From Luteolibacter sp. Y139 (GTDB lineage: Bacteria > Verrucomicrobiota > Verrucomicrobiia > Verrucomicrobiales > Akkermansiaceae): DNA of 64,000 nt. Below, piece after piece: positions 45,010 through 54,203 of the stretch. The notes beneath the pieces are model-generated. The model saw only the letters and a list, made by a program, of their open reading frames with translations. It made no database searches and had not been told where the DNA came from. Where the stretch lies: positions 81,335-145,334 of the forward strand of contig NZ_JBBUKT010000016.1 in assembly GCF_038066715.1 (NCBI RefSeq), given 5' to 3'. Both the position numbers and the translations under genes were made by a program. Numbering within the stretch: position 1 is the first letter of the stretch; each line of letters starts with the position of its first letter.

Positions 45010-45750
45010 GTGAATCTTTGGAAAGCCACCGGATGGATCACCTGCTTGCTCTGCAGTTGCGGAGCGAACGTTTCCCAGAAGCTGCCGGAAGCCCCGGCAT
45101 CGACCTTTTGCAAGGTCGTGGAAGACACCACTTCCCCGGATGGGAGAATGGCGGTGGCGGTCGGACTGAATCAGGCCGAGCCGGTGGATTGGTCACGGTA
45201 TGCTGAGCGCTATGACGACCAGTCACTCGGCTTTTCGTTTGAGCCTGAGGAGCTGGCACTCGCCAACTTTCTGGTCGACCTCAAGAAGGACAGGGCGGTG
45301 GATTTCTTGGTCGGGAATCACTTCGGAACACGGGCCAAATACAACCACGAGAGCTACCGGGTCGCGTGGTCGGAAGACAGCAAGTATTTGATCGAGGTGC
45401 AGTCTTGGCGATTGGGCACCGCGTCTGCCAGGCTTTATCTTTTGGACGGAAAGGCCATCGCCTCCACCATGGACCTGCGGCCGGTTGTGAATGAGCAACT
45501 CCGGATCGTGGCGGAACGGAACTACAAGGTTACCCGCGAGAAGTTCGAGAAATCCTACGAGGTCACCCTGTGGAAGCAGTCGGTCGACTCGAAGGGTCGG
45601 GTGACTCTCGGTGCCGTGGCCGACGTCTTCAAATCGGAGGATGACCCTTCGGTCTCGATCCAGCTCCGGTTCACGGCCAAAGCAGGCAAAAAGGGCGAGC
45701 TGTCCGCCGAGAACGTGGAAGTGATGGAGAAGGATGAGGAAGCGGAGTAG
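45010..45750 (+). CDS. hypothetical lipoprotein, GTG start
   Basis: A 246-residue protein. The start is GTG at 45010, giving a short leader with a possible lipobox LLCSC (Cys17). The body has no recognised family motif; it alternates charged and aromatic residues (SYRVAWSEDSKYLIEVQSW) like a beta-propeller or lipocalin-like repeat. No catalytic motif was seen. It begins 44 bases after the FG-GAP terminator, and the RlmM-like gene starts 65 bases after its stop. Family not recognised. Confidence 0.65.
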   Translation: MNLWKATGWITCLLCSCGANVSQKLPEAPASTFCKVVEDTTSPDGRMAVAVGLNQAEPVDWSRYAERYDDQSLGFSFEPEELALANFLVDLKKDRAVDFLVGNHFGTRAKYNHESYRVAWSEDSKYLIEVQSWRLGTASARLYLLDGKAIASTMDLRPVVNEQLRIVAERNYKVTREKFEKSYEVTLWKQSVDSKGRVTLGAVADVFKSEDDPSVSIQLRFTAKAGKKGELSAENVEVMEKDEEAE

Positions 45751-45814
45751 GCCCGTTTCTGGAGGGCAGCCGGAAAGGGTTGTGATTTCCGCCGCTTCGC
45801 CGCAGGACACGGGC

Positions 45815-46855
45815 ATGTCGAACACGCCTTGGCTGATCCGCATCCCCGATGTCTTCGGGGCCTTCGCTCCGGAGATCCTGGCGGGCCTTGGCGCCGCGCT
45901 GCAAAAACGGCTCGGTGGAGACTACTACCTCGCCCGGCTGGCCGACCCGGCGGCTCTTCAGGATTCGGAGTGGTCGATCTTCACCGGCTGGAATCTACCA
46001 GTGGATCACGCCTGGCCCTGTTGCCCCCAGAAGATGGACGGCTTCGTGGAAAAGGCCGCGCAGGGCATGCTGAAGAAATTCGGCGACCGCTCCCCGCAGG
46101 CGCTTTTCACCGGCCCACTCCAGCCCGGCGCGCCGCATCCTTACTACAAGCACCTCGCAACGAATCTCCGCGGGCGCGTGCTCCAGCTCTTCCCATCCCT
46201 GCCGGTGGCCGAGGTGGAAGCACAGGACCCGGAGGCGGAGACCCTTTTCTGCCTGATCGGCAAGGAAGGCCTGTATTCCGGGATGCAGAGTCCCCGGGCG
46301 GCGAATGGCTTCTACCCCGGCGGCACCAAGTTCATCCGCCAGAGCGAGGCCATCAGCCGGGCCGGCGCGAAGATCGCCGAGGCGCTGCATTACCTGAAAC
46401 TCCACCGGCCGGGATTGCCGGCGGCGGCTCACTGGCTGGAGCTGGGAGCCAGCCCGGGCGGGATGACGGCGGAGCTGCTTAATCGGGGCTTCCGGGTGAC
46501 CGCCATCGATAAGGCCGCGCTCGATTCCCGGCTGGACCGGGCCGAGGGCCTGACCTTCGTCCGGGCAGACGTCGATGCCTACCAGCCGAAGGGCACGTTC
46601 GACGCCCTGCTCTCCGACATGAACGGCGACCCGCGCTCGTCGCTCCGGCAGGTGGTCCGCCTCTCCGCCAGCCTGAATCCGGGCGGCCTGATCGTCTTCA
46701 CCCTGAAAGCCGCCGGGGCGGACACGCCGCAGGAAATGCTCGATTTGATGAAGGCGGCAGAGGCGTTCGCGAGGGCGTCAGGCCTGAGCCTGATCGCCAA
46801 GACCCACCTGACCTACAACCGGCAGGAGTTTACCTTCTTCTTCGAAGCTTCCTGA
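45815..46855 (+). CDS. RlmM-like FtsJ-domain ribose methyltransferase
   Basis: A 346-residue cytoplasmic protein. The C-terminal FtsJ-like domain (about 180-346) has the SAM motif WLELGASPGGMTAELL, an acidic AIDKA, a catalytic Asp in LLSDMNGDP and a Lys in VFTLKAAG, giving the K-D-K-type tetrad. The N-terminal half resembles the THUMP-like part of RlmM, which methylates the 2'-hydroxyl of C2498 in 23S rRNA. I judge it RlmM-like, but the N-terminus is shorter than the E. coli protein (366). The ATG at 45815 is preferred because the 27 codons above it lack conserved features. Confidence 0.8.
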   Translation: MSNTPWLIRIPDVFGAFAPEILAGLGAALQKRLGGDYYLARLADPAALQDSEWSIFTGWNLPVDHAWPCCPQKMDGFVEKAAQGMLKKFGDRSPQALFTGPLQPGAPHPYYKHLATNLRGRVLQLFPSLPVAEVEAQDPEAETLFCLIGKEGLYSGMQSPRAANGFYPGGTKFIRQSEAISRAGAKIAEALHYLKLHRPGLPAAAHWLELGASPGGMTAELLNRGFRVTAIDKAALDSRLDRAEGLTFVRADVDAYQPKGTFDALLSDMNGDPRSSLRQVVRLSASLNPGGLIVFTLKAAGADTPQEMLDLMKAAEAFARASGLSLIAKTHLTYNRQEFTFFFEAS

Positions 46856-47016
46856 GCTGGAGCGTGCATCTCGCATGGCGGGCAAATGGTTTGACAGAAG
46901 GAACGCGTTTCAAGACGTAAGGGGGCCGCGCTCGATTAAACCCGCTGGCTTTCCCAGTGACACTGCGCGTGGTCGCGTCCAATGTGATCGACCTTCCCAA
47001 CCCTCGTCTGGATCTC

Positions 47017-49644
47017 ATGAAGAAATACCATTCCATCCTCAACCCGAAGGCCGCGCTGCTGGCTGCCGGTGCGCTCAGCCTGTCGCTGGCGCACGGCCAG
47101 GCACCTCGCCAGAAGCCCGCGGGCGAAAACGACCTCATCCCGCCCTCGACTCCGCTGATCGCCTGCGACCCGTATTTTAGCGTCTGGTCGCCGGGCGACA
47201 CGCTGAATGGTGTGGAGACCGCCCACTGGACCGGCAAGCAGCAGCAGCTCACCAGCCTGGTGAAGATCGATGGCAAGGCCTTCCGCGTGATGGGTGCCAC
47301 TCCGATCGCCACTCCGGCGCTCAAGCAGAAGAGCCTGACCGTGCTGCCCACGCGCACGATCTACACCTTCGAAGGCGCGGGCGTTGCCCTCTCGCTCACC
47401 TTCCTGACTCCCGCGCTGCCGGACGATATCGCCGTCCTGTCCCGCCCGGTCACCTACCTCGCGTTTGAGTTCAAGGCGACCGATGGCAAGCCGCACGAGG
47501 TCTCTGTCTACTTCGGCGCTTCCGGCGAGTTGACGGTGAACACGCCTGATCAGGACGTGACGTGGAATGACGCCAGCGGCGACGGCCTCGCTGTAGTTCG
47601 CATGGGCTCGAAGGATCAGCAGATCCTCCAGAAGAAGGGCGACGACCAGCGCATCGACTGGGGCTACCTTTACCTCGCCGCTCCTGAGGAAAGCACCGCC
47701 GGCCGTGCCTTCGGCGCACCAAATGAACTCGGCATCGCCTTCGCCAGCAATGGCCTCGGGGTTCGCAAGGGCGAGTCCGGTGAAGCCGACCGCGCCGATG
47801 GCGTGGGTTGCGGCATTGAGCTGAAGTCCTTCCAGGTCGGTAACGACCCCGTGTCGAAGTTCGGCATGATCGCCTACGACGACATCTACTCGATCCAATA
47901 CAACCACAAGAACCTCCGCGGCTACTGGCGCAAGGACGGTTGGGAAGCGAAGGACCTGCTCGCCGCTTCCGCGAAGGAATACTCCCAGCTGCGCGCGCGT
48001 TGCGAAGCCTTCGATGCCGAGCTCGTCGCCGACATGGAGAAGATCGGCGGCGTGAAGTACGCGAAGCTCGCTTCGCTCGCCTACCGCCACTGCTTCGCCG
48101 CCGGCAAGTTCGTGGCAGATGAGAATGGCCAGCCGCTCCAGTTCTCGAAGGAGAACCACTCGAACGGCTGCATCGCCACCTCCGACGTCTTCTACCCGAT
48201 GGCCCCGCAGTTCCTGCTACTGAGCCCCACGCTGGCGAAGTCCTTCCTCGTGCCCTTCCTGGAGTATGCGAAGAGCGACCGCTGGAAGTTCCCCTTCGCG
48301 CCGCATGATCTCGGCACCTACCCGCAGGCGAATGGCCAGGTCTATGGCGGTGGCGAGAAGACCGAAGACGACCAGATGCCGGTCGAGGAAAGCGGCAATG
48401 TGATGCTCCTCGTGGCTGCGATCGCGCAGATGGAGGGCAATGCCGACTTCGCTGGCGGCTATTGGTCGCGTCTCGAGCAATGGGCGGAGTACCTGAAGAA
48501 GGAAGGCTTCGATCCCGCCAACCAGCTCTGCACCGACGACTTCGCCGGCCACCTCGCGCACAATGTGAACCTCAGCGCCAAGGCAATCTGCGCACTCGGT
48601 GCGTTCGGCAAGCTCTGTGAAATGCGCGGCGAGCACGAGAAGGCCCTGAGCTACTCGAATACCGCCAAGGAATTCGCCCAGCGTTGGGTGAAGGAAGCGC
48701 GGGACGGCGATCATTTCCGCCTCGCCTTCGATCGCCCCGGAAGCTGGAGCCAGAAGTACAACCTGGTGTGGGACAAGATCCTCGGCCTCGGCCTCTTCCC
48801 TGAAGAGGTGCTGCGCACCGAGATGGACTTCTACAAGAAGAAGCTGAACACCTACGGCATCCCGCTCGATAATCGCAAGGAGTACACCAAGCTCGACTGG
48901 ATCGTCTGGACCGCCTCGCTCACGCAGAATCGCTCCGACTTCGAAGCGATGGTCTCGCCGATCTTCAAGTTCCTCAACGAAGGCCCGAACCGTGGACCGA
49001 TGACCGACTGGTATGAGTCCGTCAGCGGCAAGAAGGTCGGCTTCACCGCCCGCCCCGTCGTTGGTGGCGTGTTCCTGCCTGCCCTCTATCACAAGGATCT
49101 GTGGGCCAAGTATGCCAAGCGCGATGTGACCAAGGGCAAGGGCTGGGCGCCGATGCCGGACTATATCCCGCCGGTGCTCACCACCATCGTGCCAAGCGGC
49201 ATTGAGAAGGATGACGTGCTGTGGAGCTACTCGACCGATCGCCCGGAAGGTGAATGGTTCGGAACGGGCTTCGATGATTCCAAGTGGAAGAAAGGTGCCG
49301 CCGGCTTCGGCGCGGGTGGTCCTCCGAATGCAAAGGTCCGCACCCAATGGACGAACTCGGATATCTGGATCCGTCGCGAGATCACGATGCCTGCCAGCAT
49401 TCCGGACACCGTCGCGCTGAGTGTCTATCACGACGAGGACATCGAGGTTTACATCAATGGCGTCTCGGCTGCGTCAGCGGGTGGCTTCGTCACTGATCTC
49501 TCGCTGGTGCCGCTGTCCGCCGCGGGCAAGGCCGCGCTCAAGCCGGGCAAGAACCTCATCGCCGTGCACTGCCACCAGACCAGCGGCGGTCAGTATCTCG
49601 ACCTCGGCGTCGTCGACGTGAAGCCGGGCGAGAAGAAGAAGTAA
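47017..49644 (+). CDS. secreted glutaminase-A-family protein with C-terminal binding domain
   Basis: An 875-residue secreted protein with a signal peptide (residues 1-27, SLAHGQA). The N-terminal part has the PPSTPLIACDPYFSVWS motif and CDPYF/WTG region of the DUF4964/DUF5127/DUF4965 glutaminase-A family. The central part (about 320-720) is an (alpha/alpha)6 barrel with NGCIATSDVFYPMAPQFLL, PHDLGTYPQANGQVYGGGE and GYWSRLEQWAEYLKKEG. The C-terminal 130 residues form a jelly-roll (GFDDSKWKKGAAGFGAGG through INGVSA), a likely carbohydrate-binding domain. Despite the family name, members include many uncharacterised secreted proteins, so glutaminase activity is not certain. The start skips 20 upstream codons that lack a signal. 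Confidence 0.87.
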   Translation: MKKYHSILNPKAALLAAGALSLSLAHGQAPRQKPAGENDLIPPSTPLIACDPYFSVWSPGDTLNGVETAHWTGKQQQLTSLVKIDGKAFRVMGATPIATPALKQKSLTVLPTRTIYTFEGAGVALSLTFLTPALPDDIAVLSRPVTYLAFEFKATDGKPHEVSVYFGASGELTVNTPDQDVTWNDASGDGLAVVRMGSKDQQILQKKGDDQRIDWGYLYLAAPEESTAGRAFGAPNELGIAFASNGLGVRKGESGEADRADGVGCGIELKSFQVGNDPVSKFGMIAYDDIYSIQYNHKNLRGYWRKDGWEAKDLLAASAKEYSQLRARCEAFDAELVADMEKIGGVKYAKLASLAYRHCFAAGKFVADENGQPLQFSKENHSNGCIATSDVFYPMAPQFLLLSPTLAKSFLVPFLEYAKSDRWKFPFAPHDLGTYPQANGQVYGGGEKTEDDQMPVEESGNVMLLVAAIAQMEGNADFAGGYWSRLEQWAEYLKKEGFDPANQLCTDDFAGHLAHNVNLSAKAICALGAFGKLCEMRGEHEKALSYSNTAKEFAQRWVKEARDGDHFRLAFDRPGSWSQKYNLVWDKILGLGLFPEEVLRTEMDFYKKKLNTYGIPLDNRKEYTKLDWIVWTASLTQNRSDFEAMVSPIFKFLNEGPNRGPMTDWYESVSGKKVGFTARPVVGGVFLPALYHKDLWAKYAKRDVTKGKGWAPMPDYIPPVLTTIVPSGIEKDDVLWSYSTDRPEGEWFGTGFDDSKWKKGAAGFGAGGPPNAKVRTQWTNSDIWIRREITMPASIPDTVALSVYHDEDIEVYINGVSAASAGGFVTDLSLVPLSAAGKAALKPGKNLIAVHCHQTSGGQYLDLGVVDVKPGEKKK

Positions 49645-49675
49645 GACCTAAGCGTCAGATTGGTTTCTAACAAAG

Positions 49676-49706
49676 AGGCACGGGGTGAGAGCCCCGTGCC
49701 TTTTTT
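49676..49706 (+). terminator. terminator after glutaminase-A-like gene
   Basis: AGGCACGGGG and CCCCGTGCCT form a 10-base stem around a short loop, followed by six T's. It is preceded at 49667-49672 by a CTAACA word. Confidence 0.9.
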
Positions 49707-49747
49707 CATGCCTTGCGCCGGGAGCCATTCGGGGATGGGATGATGGC

Positions 49748-50491
49748 ATGTCTGAAAATGCCATCGTCGCCAAGCCGCTCGCCGTATTGATCGACGCGGA
49801 CAATGCCTCGGCGGCGGTCATTGCCGCGGTGCTCACCGAAGTCGCCACCTACGGCACCGCCAGCGTGAAGCGGATCTACGGAGATTGGACCTCCGGGCAG
49901 CTCAAGAGCTGGAAGGCGCCCCTTCTCGATCACTCCATCCAGCCGATCCAGCAGTTCAGCTACACCACCGGCAAAAACGCTACCGACAGCGCGATGATCA
50001 TCGACGCGATGGACCTGCTCTACACCGGCCGTTTTTCGGGATTTTGCCTGGTGACCAGCGACAGCGACTTCACGCGCCTCGCCGCGCGGATTCGCGAGGA
50101 AGGTCTGGTCGTCTACGGCTTCGGTGAGAAGAAGACGCCCAAGCCATTCGTCTCTGCCTGTGACAAGTTCATCTACACCGAGGTGATCCAAATCGCTTCG
50201 GAGTCTGTCTCGGGCATCGAGGCAAAGGGCAAGAAGACCGGCCCCGACCTTCGCAAGGACGCCGAGCTTCTGAAGCGCATTCGCAAGGCCATCGACTCCG
50301 CCACCGGCGAGGAAAGCGAGTGGGCCTCCCTCGGCCTCGTCGGAACTCACCTTTCCAAGCTCATGCCCGACTTCGACTCGCGGAACTACGGCTACGGAAA
50401 GCTGAGCGACCTCTTGGAAGCCATCGGCGCGTTCGAGCTTTCCCGTAAGGACAAGCACGTGTTGATCCGCCAGAAACCGAAGGCCCGGTGA
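49748..50491 (+). CDS. NYN nuclease with LOTUS/OST-HTH domain
   Basis: A 247-residue cytoplasmic protein. The NYN (PIN-like, LabA/DUF88) domain covers about 8-150, with acidic residues at VLIDADNAS, GKNATDSAMIIDAMDLLY and VTSDSDFTRLA positioned to bind Mg2+. The C-terminal part (about 175-240, ending DLLEAIGAFELSRKDKHVLIRQ) matches the OST-HTH/LOTUS RNA-binding domain. The combination suggests an RNA-degrading or RNA-modulating enzyme. The start at 49748 is set by the NYN boundary. It is preceded by a terminator, so it is likely an independent unit. Confidence 0.9.
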   Translation: MSENAIVAKPLAVLIDADNASAAVIAAVLTEVATYGTASVKRIYGDWTSGQLKSWKAPLLDHSIQPIQQFSYTTGKNATDSAMIIDAMDLLYTGRFSGFCLVTSDSDFTRLAARIREEGLVVYGFGEKKTPKPFVSACDKFIYTEVIQIASESVSGIEAKGKKTGPDLRKDAELLKRIRKAIDSATGEESEWASLGLVGTHLSKLMPDFDSRNYGYGKLSDLLEAIGAFELSRKDKHVLIRQKPKAR

Positions 50492-50542
50492 GACATCCAG
50501 AACCGGATTGATTAGCCGAGGCCACCGCCTTAGGATCAACTC

Positions 50543-50764
50543 ATGTCCGAACAAGACATCCAGACGCTCGAAAGCCAATTCCCCGCCATGTCGGGCCCAG
50601 CCTTTGCCGCGGCTCGGCAGCGGGTACTGGCATCGGGGCAGAGCGTCCTCCAGGCGGAGGGTGGTAGGCTCGTGCGCGAGTTTCCGGACGGCCGGAAGGA
50701 AGTAGTGAAGACGATCGAGCCGCCGGTGCCTGTGAAGCTAGGTGCTATTCTCACCATCCGGTGA
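50543..50764 (+). CDS. small protein, candidate antitoxin
   Basis: A 73-residue protein (MSEQDIQTLESQFPAMSG...) with no named domain that I recognise. It overlaps the start codon of the zeta-like kinase by four bases (GTGA), so the two are coupled. Its size and position fit an antitoxin, and several short partners of zeta-type kinases look alike, but the identity is inferred from context only. It is acidic at the N-terminus and ends in a VPVKLGAILTIR beta tail. Confidence 0.6.
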   Translation: MSEQDIQTLESQFPAMSGPAFAAARQRVLASGQSVLQAEGGRLVREFPDGRKEVVKTIEPPVPVKLGAILTIR

Positions 50765-51510
50765 ACGACGAAACGCCGAGAATGCGCATGTTCGCCGGAC
50801 CGAACGGGTCCGGCAAAAGCGTCCTGAAATCCTATCTGCCCGAGCCGCTGCTTGGGGTATACCTGAATCCGGACGAGATCGAAGCGGGCGTGAATACCCG
50901 TGGGTATCTGGACTTCCGGGATTTTGGCTTGGCTTCTCTAACAGCTGCCGAAGTGCTTCCGAATTTCATCGGATCGGACTTTCTGAGTCGGGAAGGATTT
51001 GGAGGGCAAGCCGCCCGTCTGACGTTCGCGAATGGCCGCCTGGATTTTCCACCCGGAGTGATGAATGCCTACTTTGCCTCCGTCGCTGCCGATATGATCC
51101 GGCAGGCATTGGTAGCTAGAAAAGCGACCTTCACTTTCGAAACGGTGATGTCCCATCCGGGAAAGGTATCCTTGCTTCAGCAGGCGCAGGCTGAAGGTTA
51201 CCGCACCTATCTCTACTACGTCGCAACGGAGGATCCGGCGATCAACATTTCTCGCGTGGCAAACCGGGTGGCTTTGGGTGGCCATGCGGTACCGGAAGGC
51301 AAGATCGTGGAACGCTACCACAGGTCCCTCGGACTCCTAATGGAAGCCATCCGCCACAGCCACCGGGCCTACATCTTCGACAACTCCACTGACAACGCGG
51401 ACGGAAAGCACACCTGGCTGGCCGAAATCACGGAGGGCCGGAAGCTGGAACTGAAGACCGACCGAATTCCCTCTTGGTTCAAGCGGGCGGTGATGGACCC
51501 GATCACCTGA
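50761..51510 (+). CDS. zeta-toxin-like P-loop kinase
   Basis: A 249-residue protein starting with GTG. A Walker A GPNGSGKS (residues 13-20) is followed by YLNPDEIEAG (an acidic residue at the expected base position), FETVMSHPGKV, then YYVATEDPAINISRVANRVALGGH and VPEGKIVERYHRSLG. These are features of the zeta-toxin/UNAG kinase group, which phosphorylate UDP-N-acetylglucosamine, and of related small kinases. A preceding short gene overlaps by four bases. Without a tested target it could be a toxin or a housekeeping kinase. Length is close to PezT/zeta. Confidence 0.75.
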   Translation: MNDETPRMRMFAGPNGSGKSVLKSYLPEPLLGVYLNPDEIEAGVNTRGYLDFRDFGLASLTAAEVLPNFIGSDFLSREGFGGQAARLTFANGRLDFPPGVMNAYFASVAADMIRQALVARKATFTFETVMSHPGKVSLLQQAQAEGYRTYLYYVATEDPAINISRVANRVALGGHAVPEGKIVERYHRSLGLLMEAIRHSHRAYIFDNSTDNADGKHTWLAEITEGRKLELKTDRIPSWFKRAVMDPIT

Positions 51511-51541
51511 TCCTCTTGCTCTGTCAATCGCCTCGCGCCGC

Positions 51542-52651
51542 TTATTCAGTCGGCCCAGGCCCGGTATTCCACATCACGTGCATCTGCTTCACGTCCGGCA
51601 CCTTCATCGGGCGCACGACGCGGAAGCCCACGTTCCGGCAATCCGTGAAGTACCACAGCGACTTCGGGATCTGCGGGTCGATGTTCTTCCACGACTTGTC
51701 CGTCGGAACGCGGGCAGCAGAGCGCAACGTTTCCGGACCACCATCGAAGAAGTGACCACCACGCGTGACATGCGGGTAGCGATTCACCGCCTGATGCCAC
51801 GGGTTCTTGTCACCCTCTTTCCACTTCGCATACGCGTCGGGGAGGTAAGCATCCAGGCATAGCTCGGCGACGTTGCCGTGCATGTCGTAGATGCCCCACG
51901 GGTTCGGCTTCTTCTGGCCGACCTTCTGATAGGTATAGTCGGAGTTCTCGGAGTACCACGCGTAGTCGCCGAGCTTCGATGGATCATCGCCGAAGGAGTA
52001 GGCGGTGGTGGTGCCGGCGCGGCAGGCATATTCCCACTCGGCTTCAGTCGGCAGGCGATAGTAGTGACCGGTCTGTGCCGTTAGCCATTCGCAGAACTTG
52101 CTCGCCGCATGATGGGTCATCGCGATGGCGGGCCAACCGGCGCCGTAGCCTTCGCCCATGCCGAAGTGCATCGGCATGTAGGGGGGGGTGGGTTGGCTGA
52201 CGACATCGACGACGGTCTCGCCATCCTTTGCCTCGGGGGCTTCCGGTGTCTTGACGTCGGAGTCGCGGTTGAGCGAGCCATCCTTGTTGCGTGACTTGCC
52301 GTTCTCCATGAAGGCGCGGTAGATGTCCCAGGTCATCTCGCACTTGCCGATCCAGAACGGATCGAGTGCTACCTTCACCTGCGGGCCTTCATCGTCCTTG
52401 CGACCAGCCTCGGAGGCGGGTGAGCCGATGGTGAATTCACCGCCGGGCACGGGAACCAGATCAAAGGTGCCGTCGTTCGCGAGAGACACCTTCTCGGTGT
52501 AGGCCTTCATGTCCGCGGGGGCGGCAGGCGAGTCGCCTTTCTTGGTGACCAGCGCGTAAATCTGCTCGGTCACTGGGAGGTTCTGCGGATTTGGGACTTC
52601 AGGCTCCTTGGCATAGGCAGGGAGGGCGAGAAGAAGGAGAAGGCGTTTCAT
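51542..52651 (-). CDS. secreted formylglycine-generating-enzyme-like protein
   Basis: A 369-residue secreted protein (signal residues 1-14, LLALPAYAK). The sulfatase-modifying-factor (SUMF1/FGE-sulfatase) domain covers about 60-355, with FDLVPVPGGEFTIGSPASE, PFWIGKCEMTWDIYRAFM, YRLPTEAEWEYACRAG, NPWGIYDMHGNVAEL and the end NVGFRVVRP. The cysteine pair needed for authentic formylglycine formation is not obvious, so it may be a binding or non-sulfatase member. A tract of eight G on the plus strand at 52181-52188 lies in the coding part and could cause slippage. It is 73 bases downstream of the Gfo/Idh gene in the same direction. Confidence 0.85.
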   Translation of the reverse strand: MKRLLLLLALPAYAKEPEVPNPQNLPVTEQIYALVTKKGDSPAAPADMKAYTEKVSLANDGTFDLVPVPGGEFTIGSPASEAGRKDDEGPQVKVALDPFWIGKCEMTWDIYRAFMENGKSRNKDGSLNRDSDVKTPEAPEAKDGETVVDVVSQPTPPYMPMHFGMGEGYGAGWPAIAMTHHAASKFCEWLTAQTGHYYRLPTEAEWEYACRAGTTTAYSFGDDPSKLGDYAWYSENSDYTYQKVGQKKPNPWGIYDMHGNVAELCLDAYLPDAYAKWKEGDKNPWHQAVNRYPHVTRGGHFFDGGPETLRSAARVPTDKSWKNIDPQIPKSLWYFTDCRNVGFRVVRPMKVPDVKQMHVMWNTGPGPTE

Positions 52652-52724
52652 GAGTGAAGGGATGGAAAAGACGGGCGCGGACCGGACGACGTCCAGACCG
52701 CGCCTATGAAGAGAAGAAGGCAGA

Positions 52725-54023
52725 TCAGACGAGCTTGTATTGGCCGGGCACCGGCACCGGTGCGATCGGGAAGGCATCGCCCATCTTGAGCGTGTCCGGA
52801 GCCATGTCCTGGGTGGCGCTCCACATCTGCTCCCAGGTGATGCGCTGGCCGGTATGGGCGGCTTCACGACCCAGCAGGCCGAGCATGGTGCTGTTCGCCA
52901 TGTATTCGCCGGTATTGATGATCTCGCCCTTGCGGAGCGAGGCGAAGAACTCGTTGTGGCAGACCTGATACATGTTCTGCTCCATGCCCGCCGGAGCCTT
53001 GTACATCCAGTCCCGCTTCTTGCCATCGGGACCGAGCACCATCGGCATGTCGGGAGCGATGGCGGTGCCCTTCTCGCAGAAAATGCGATCCTTCGTTTCG
53101 GTATGGCAGCCCACATACTGGCGCTCACCGAGGTGACACATCACGCCGCCCGGGTATTCGAAGACGATGTTGTAGTGATCGTAGACGTTGCCCGCATCGG
53201 TGCGATACGCGCGGCCGCCATTCGCCACCGCGGCGATCGGAGCGACGTCGCCCATCGACCACGCGATCTTGTCGACCGTATGCACGGCTTGCTCGAGCAA
53301 CGGACCACCGCTGAGCCATTCGAAGTTCTGCCACCAACGGAGCTGCCACTCCACATCGCCCATGTCCGCGGGCTTGGTCATGCCCGGTTGCAGCGGTTTC
53401 GGTGCGGTGCCCATGTAGGTGCCGTAGACCGAGAAGACCTTGCCGAGTTCGCCGGAGGTGACTTTGTTGTAGACCTCGCGCACGCCGGGAGCGTAGCGCC
53501 AGCAGAAGCCGTGCTGGATGGCCACGCCCTTCTGCTTGGCAAGCTTGGCGGACTCCATCACCGACTTCACGCCGGTCACGTCCACCGCCATCGGCTTCTC
53601 GGCGAAGACATGCTTGCCGGCCTCAATCGCCGCGCGCAGGTGCAGCGGGCGGAATGCCGGAGGAGCGGCGAGCAGCACCACATCCACGCCGCTTTCGAGC
53701 ACCTTCTGATAGGCATCCAGTCCGCTGAATTGGCGCTCGGCCGCCACATCGACCTTGCCACCGAAGCTCTTCAGGTTCTCCAAGCTGCTCTTGATCGCTT
53801 CCGGGAAAGCATCGCCGAGCGCCCACAGCACCACGTTCGGGTCGGCGGACAGTGCCTGCGTCGCGGCTCCCGTGCCACGACCGCCGCAACCGATCAGGCC
53901 GATCTTGAGCTTCGCGGTATTCTCTTGGGCGAGCAGCAGATTCGGGAATCCAGCGACCACCGCGGTGGCGGCGGTGCCTACAAGCAAGCGGCGGCGGGAT
54001 AGGAAAAGAGGTGTCGGGCTCAT
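52725..54023 (-). CDS. Tat-exported Gfo/Idh/MocA oxidoreductase
   Basis: A 432-residue NAD(P)-dependent oxidoreductase with a twin-arginine signal (LSRRRLLVGTAATAVVAG). The Rossmann motif IGLIGCGGRGTG (about residues 41-52) is followed by DVVLLAAPPAFRPLHLRAAIEAGKHVFAEKPMA with the conserved EKP and the later substrate-domain GGPLLEQAVHTVDKIAW (catalytic His). The family acts on sugars and sugar alcohols. The presence of a Tat signal is frequent in Planctomycetes and Verrucomicrobia members. It is divergent from the MFS carrier and the second Gfo/Idh gene, with 180 bases between, suggesting co-regulation. The open frame extends 15 codons upstream, but the ATG at 54023 gives a normal Tat leader. 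Confidence 0.9.
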   Translation of the reverse strand: MSPTPLFLSRRRLLVGTAATAVVAGFPNLLLAQENTAKLKIGLIGCGGRGTGAATQALSADPNVVLWALGDAFPEAIKSSLENLKSFGGKVDVAAERQFSGLDAYQKVLESGVDVVLLAAPPAFRPLHLRAAIEAGKHVFAEKPMAVDVTGVKSVMESAKLAKQKGVAIQHGFCWRYAPGVREVYNKVTSGELGKVFSVYGTYMGTAPKPLQPGMTKPADMGDVEWQLRWWQNFEWLSGGPLLEQAVHTVDKIAWSMGDVAPIAAVANGGRAYRTDAGNVYDHYNIVFEYPGGVMCHLGERQYVGCHTETKDRIFCEKGTAIAPDMPMVLGPDGKKRDWMYKAPAGMEQNMYQVCHNEFFASLRKGEIINTGEYMANSTMLGLLGREAAHTGQRITWEQMWSATQDMAPDTLKMGDAFPIAPVPVPGQYKLV

Positions 54024-54203
54024 GGCAGGTACAGTGATAAACGGGCCGGAAATACGACCCCACTGCAAGCCGGGCTTTCAGGAAAGTGCGTGGAAAATTT
54101 CAGGAATGCTCGCTTTTGGTGAGAGAACAGGACGATTTGCGCCGAATTGACGGGGAATCCTGCTTGCCGCTGCACGGGGGATTTGCCGAGTCTGATTGGA
54201 GTT

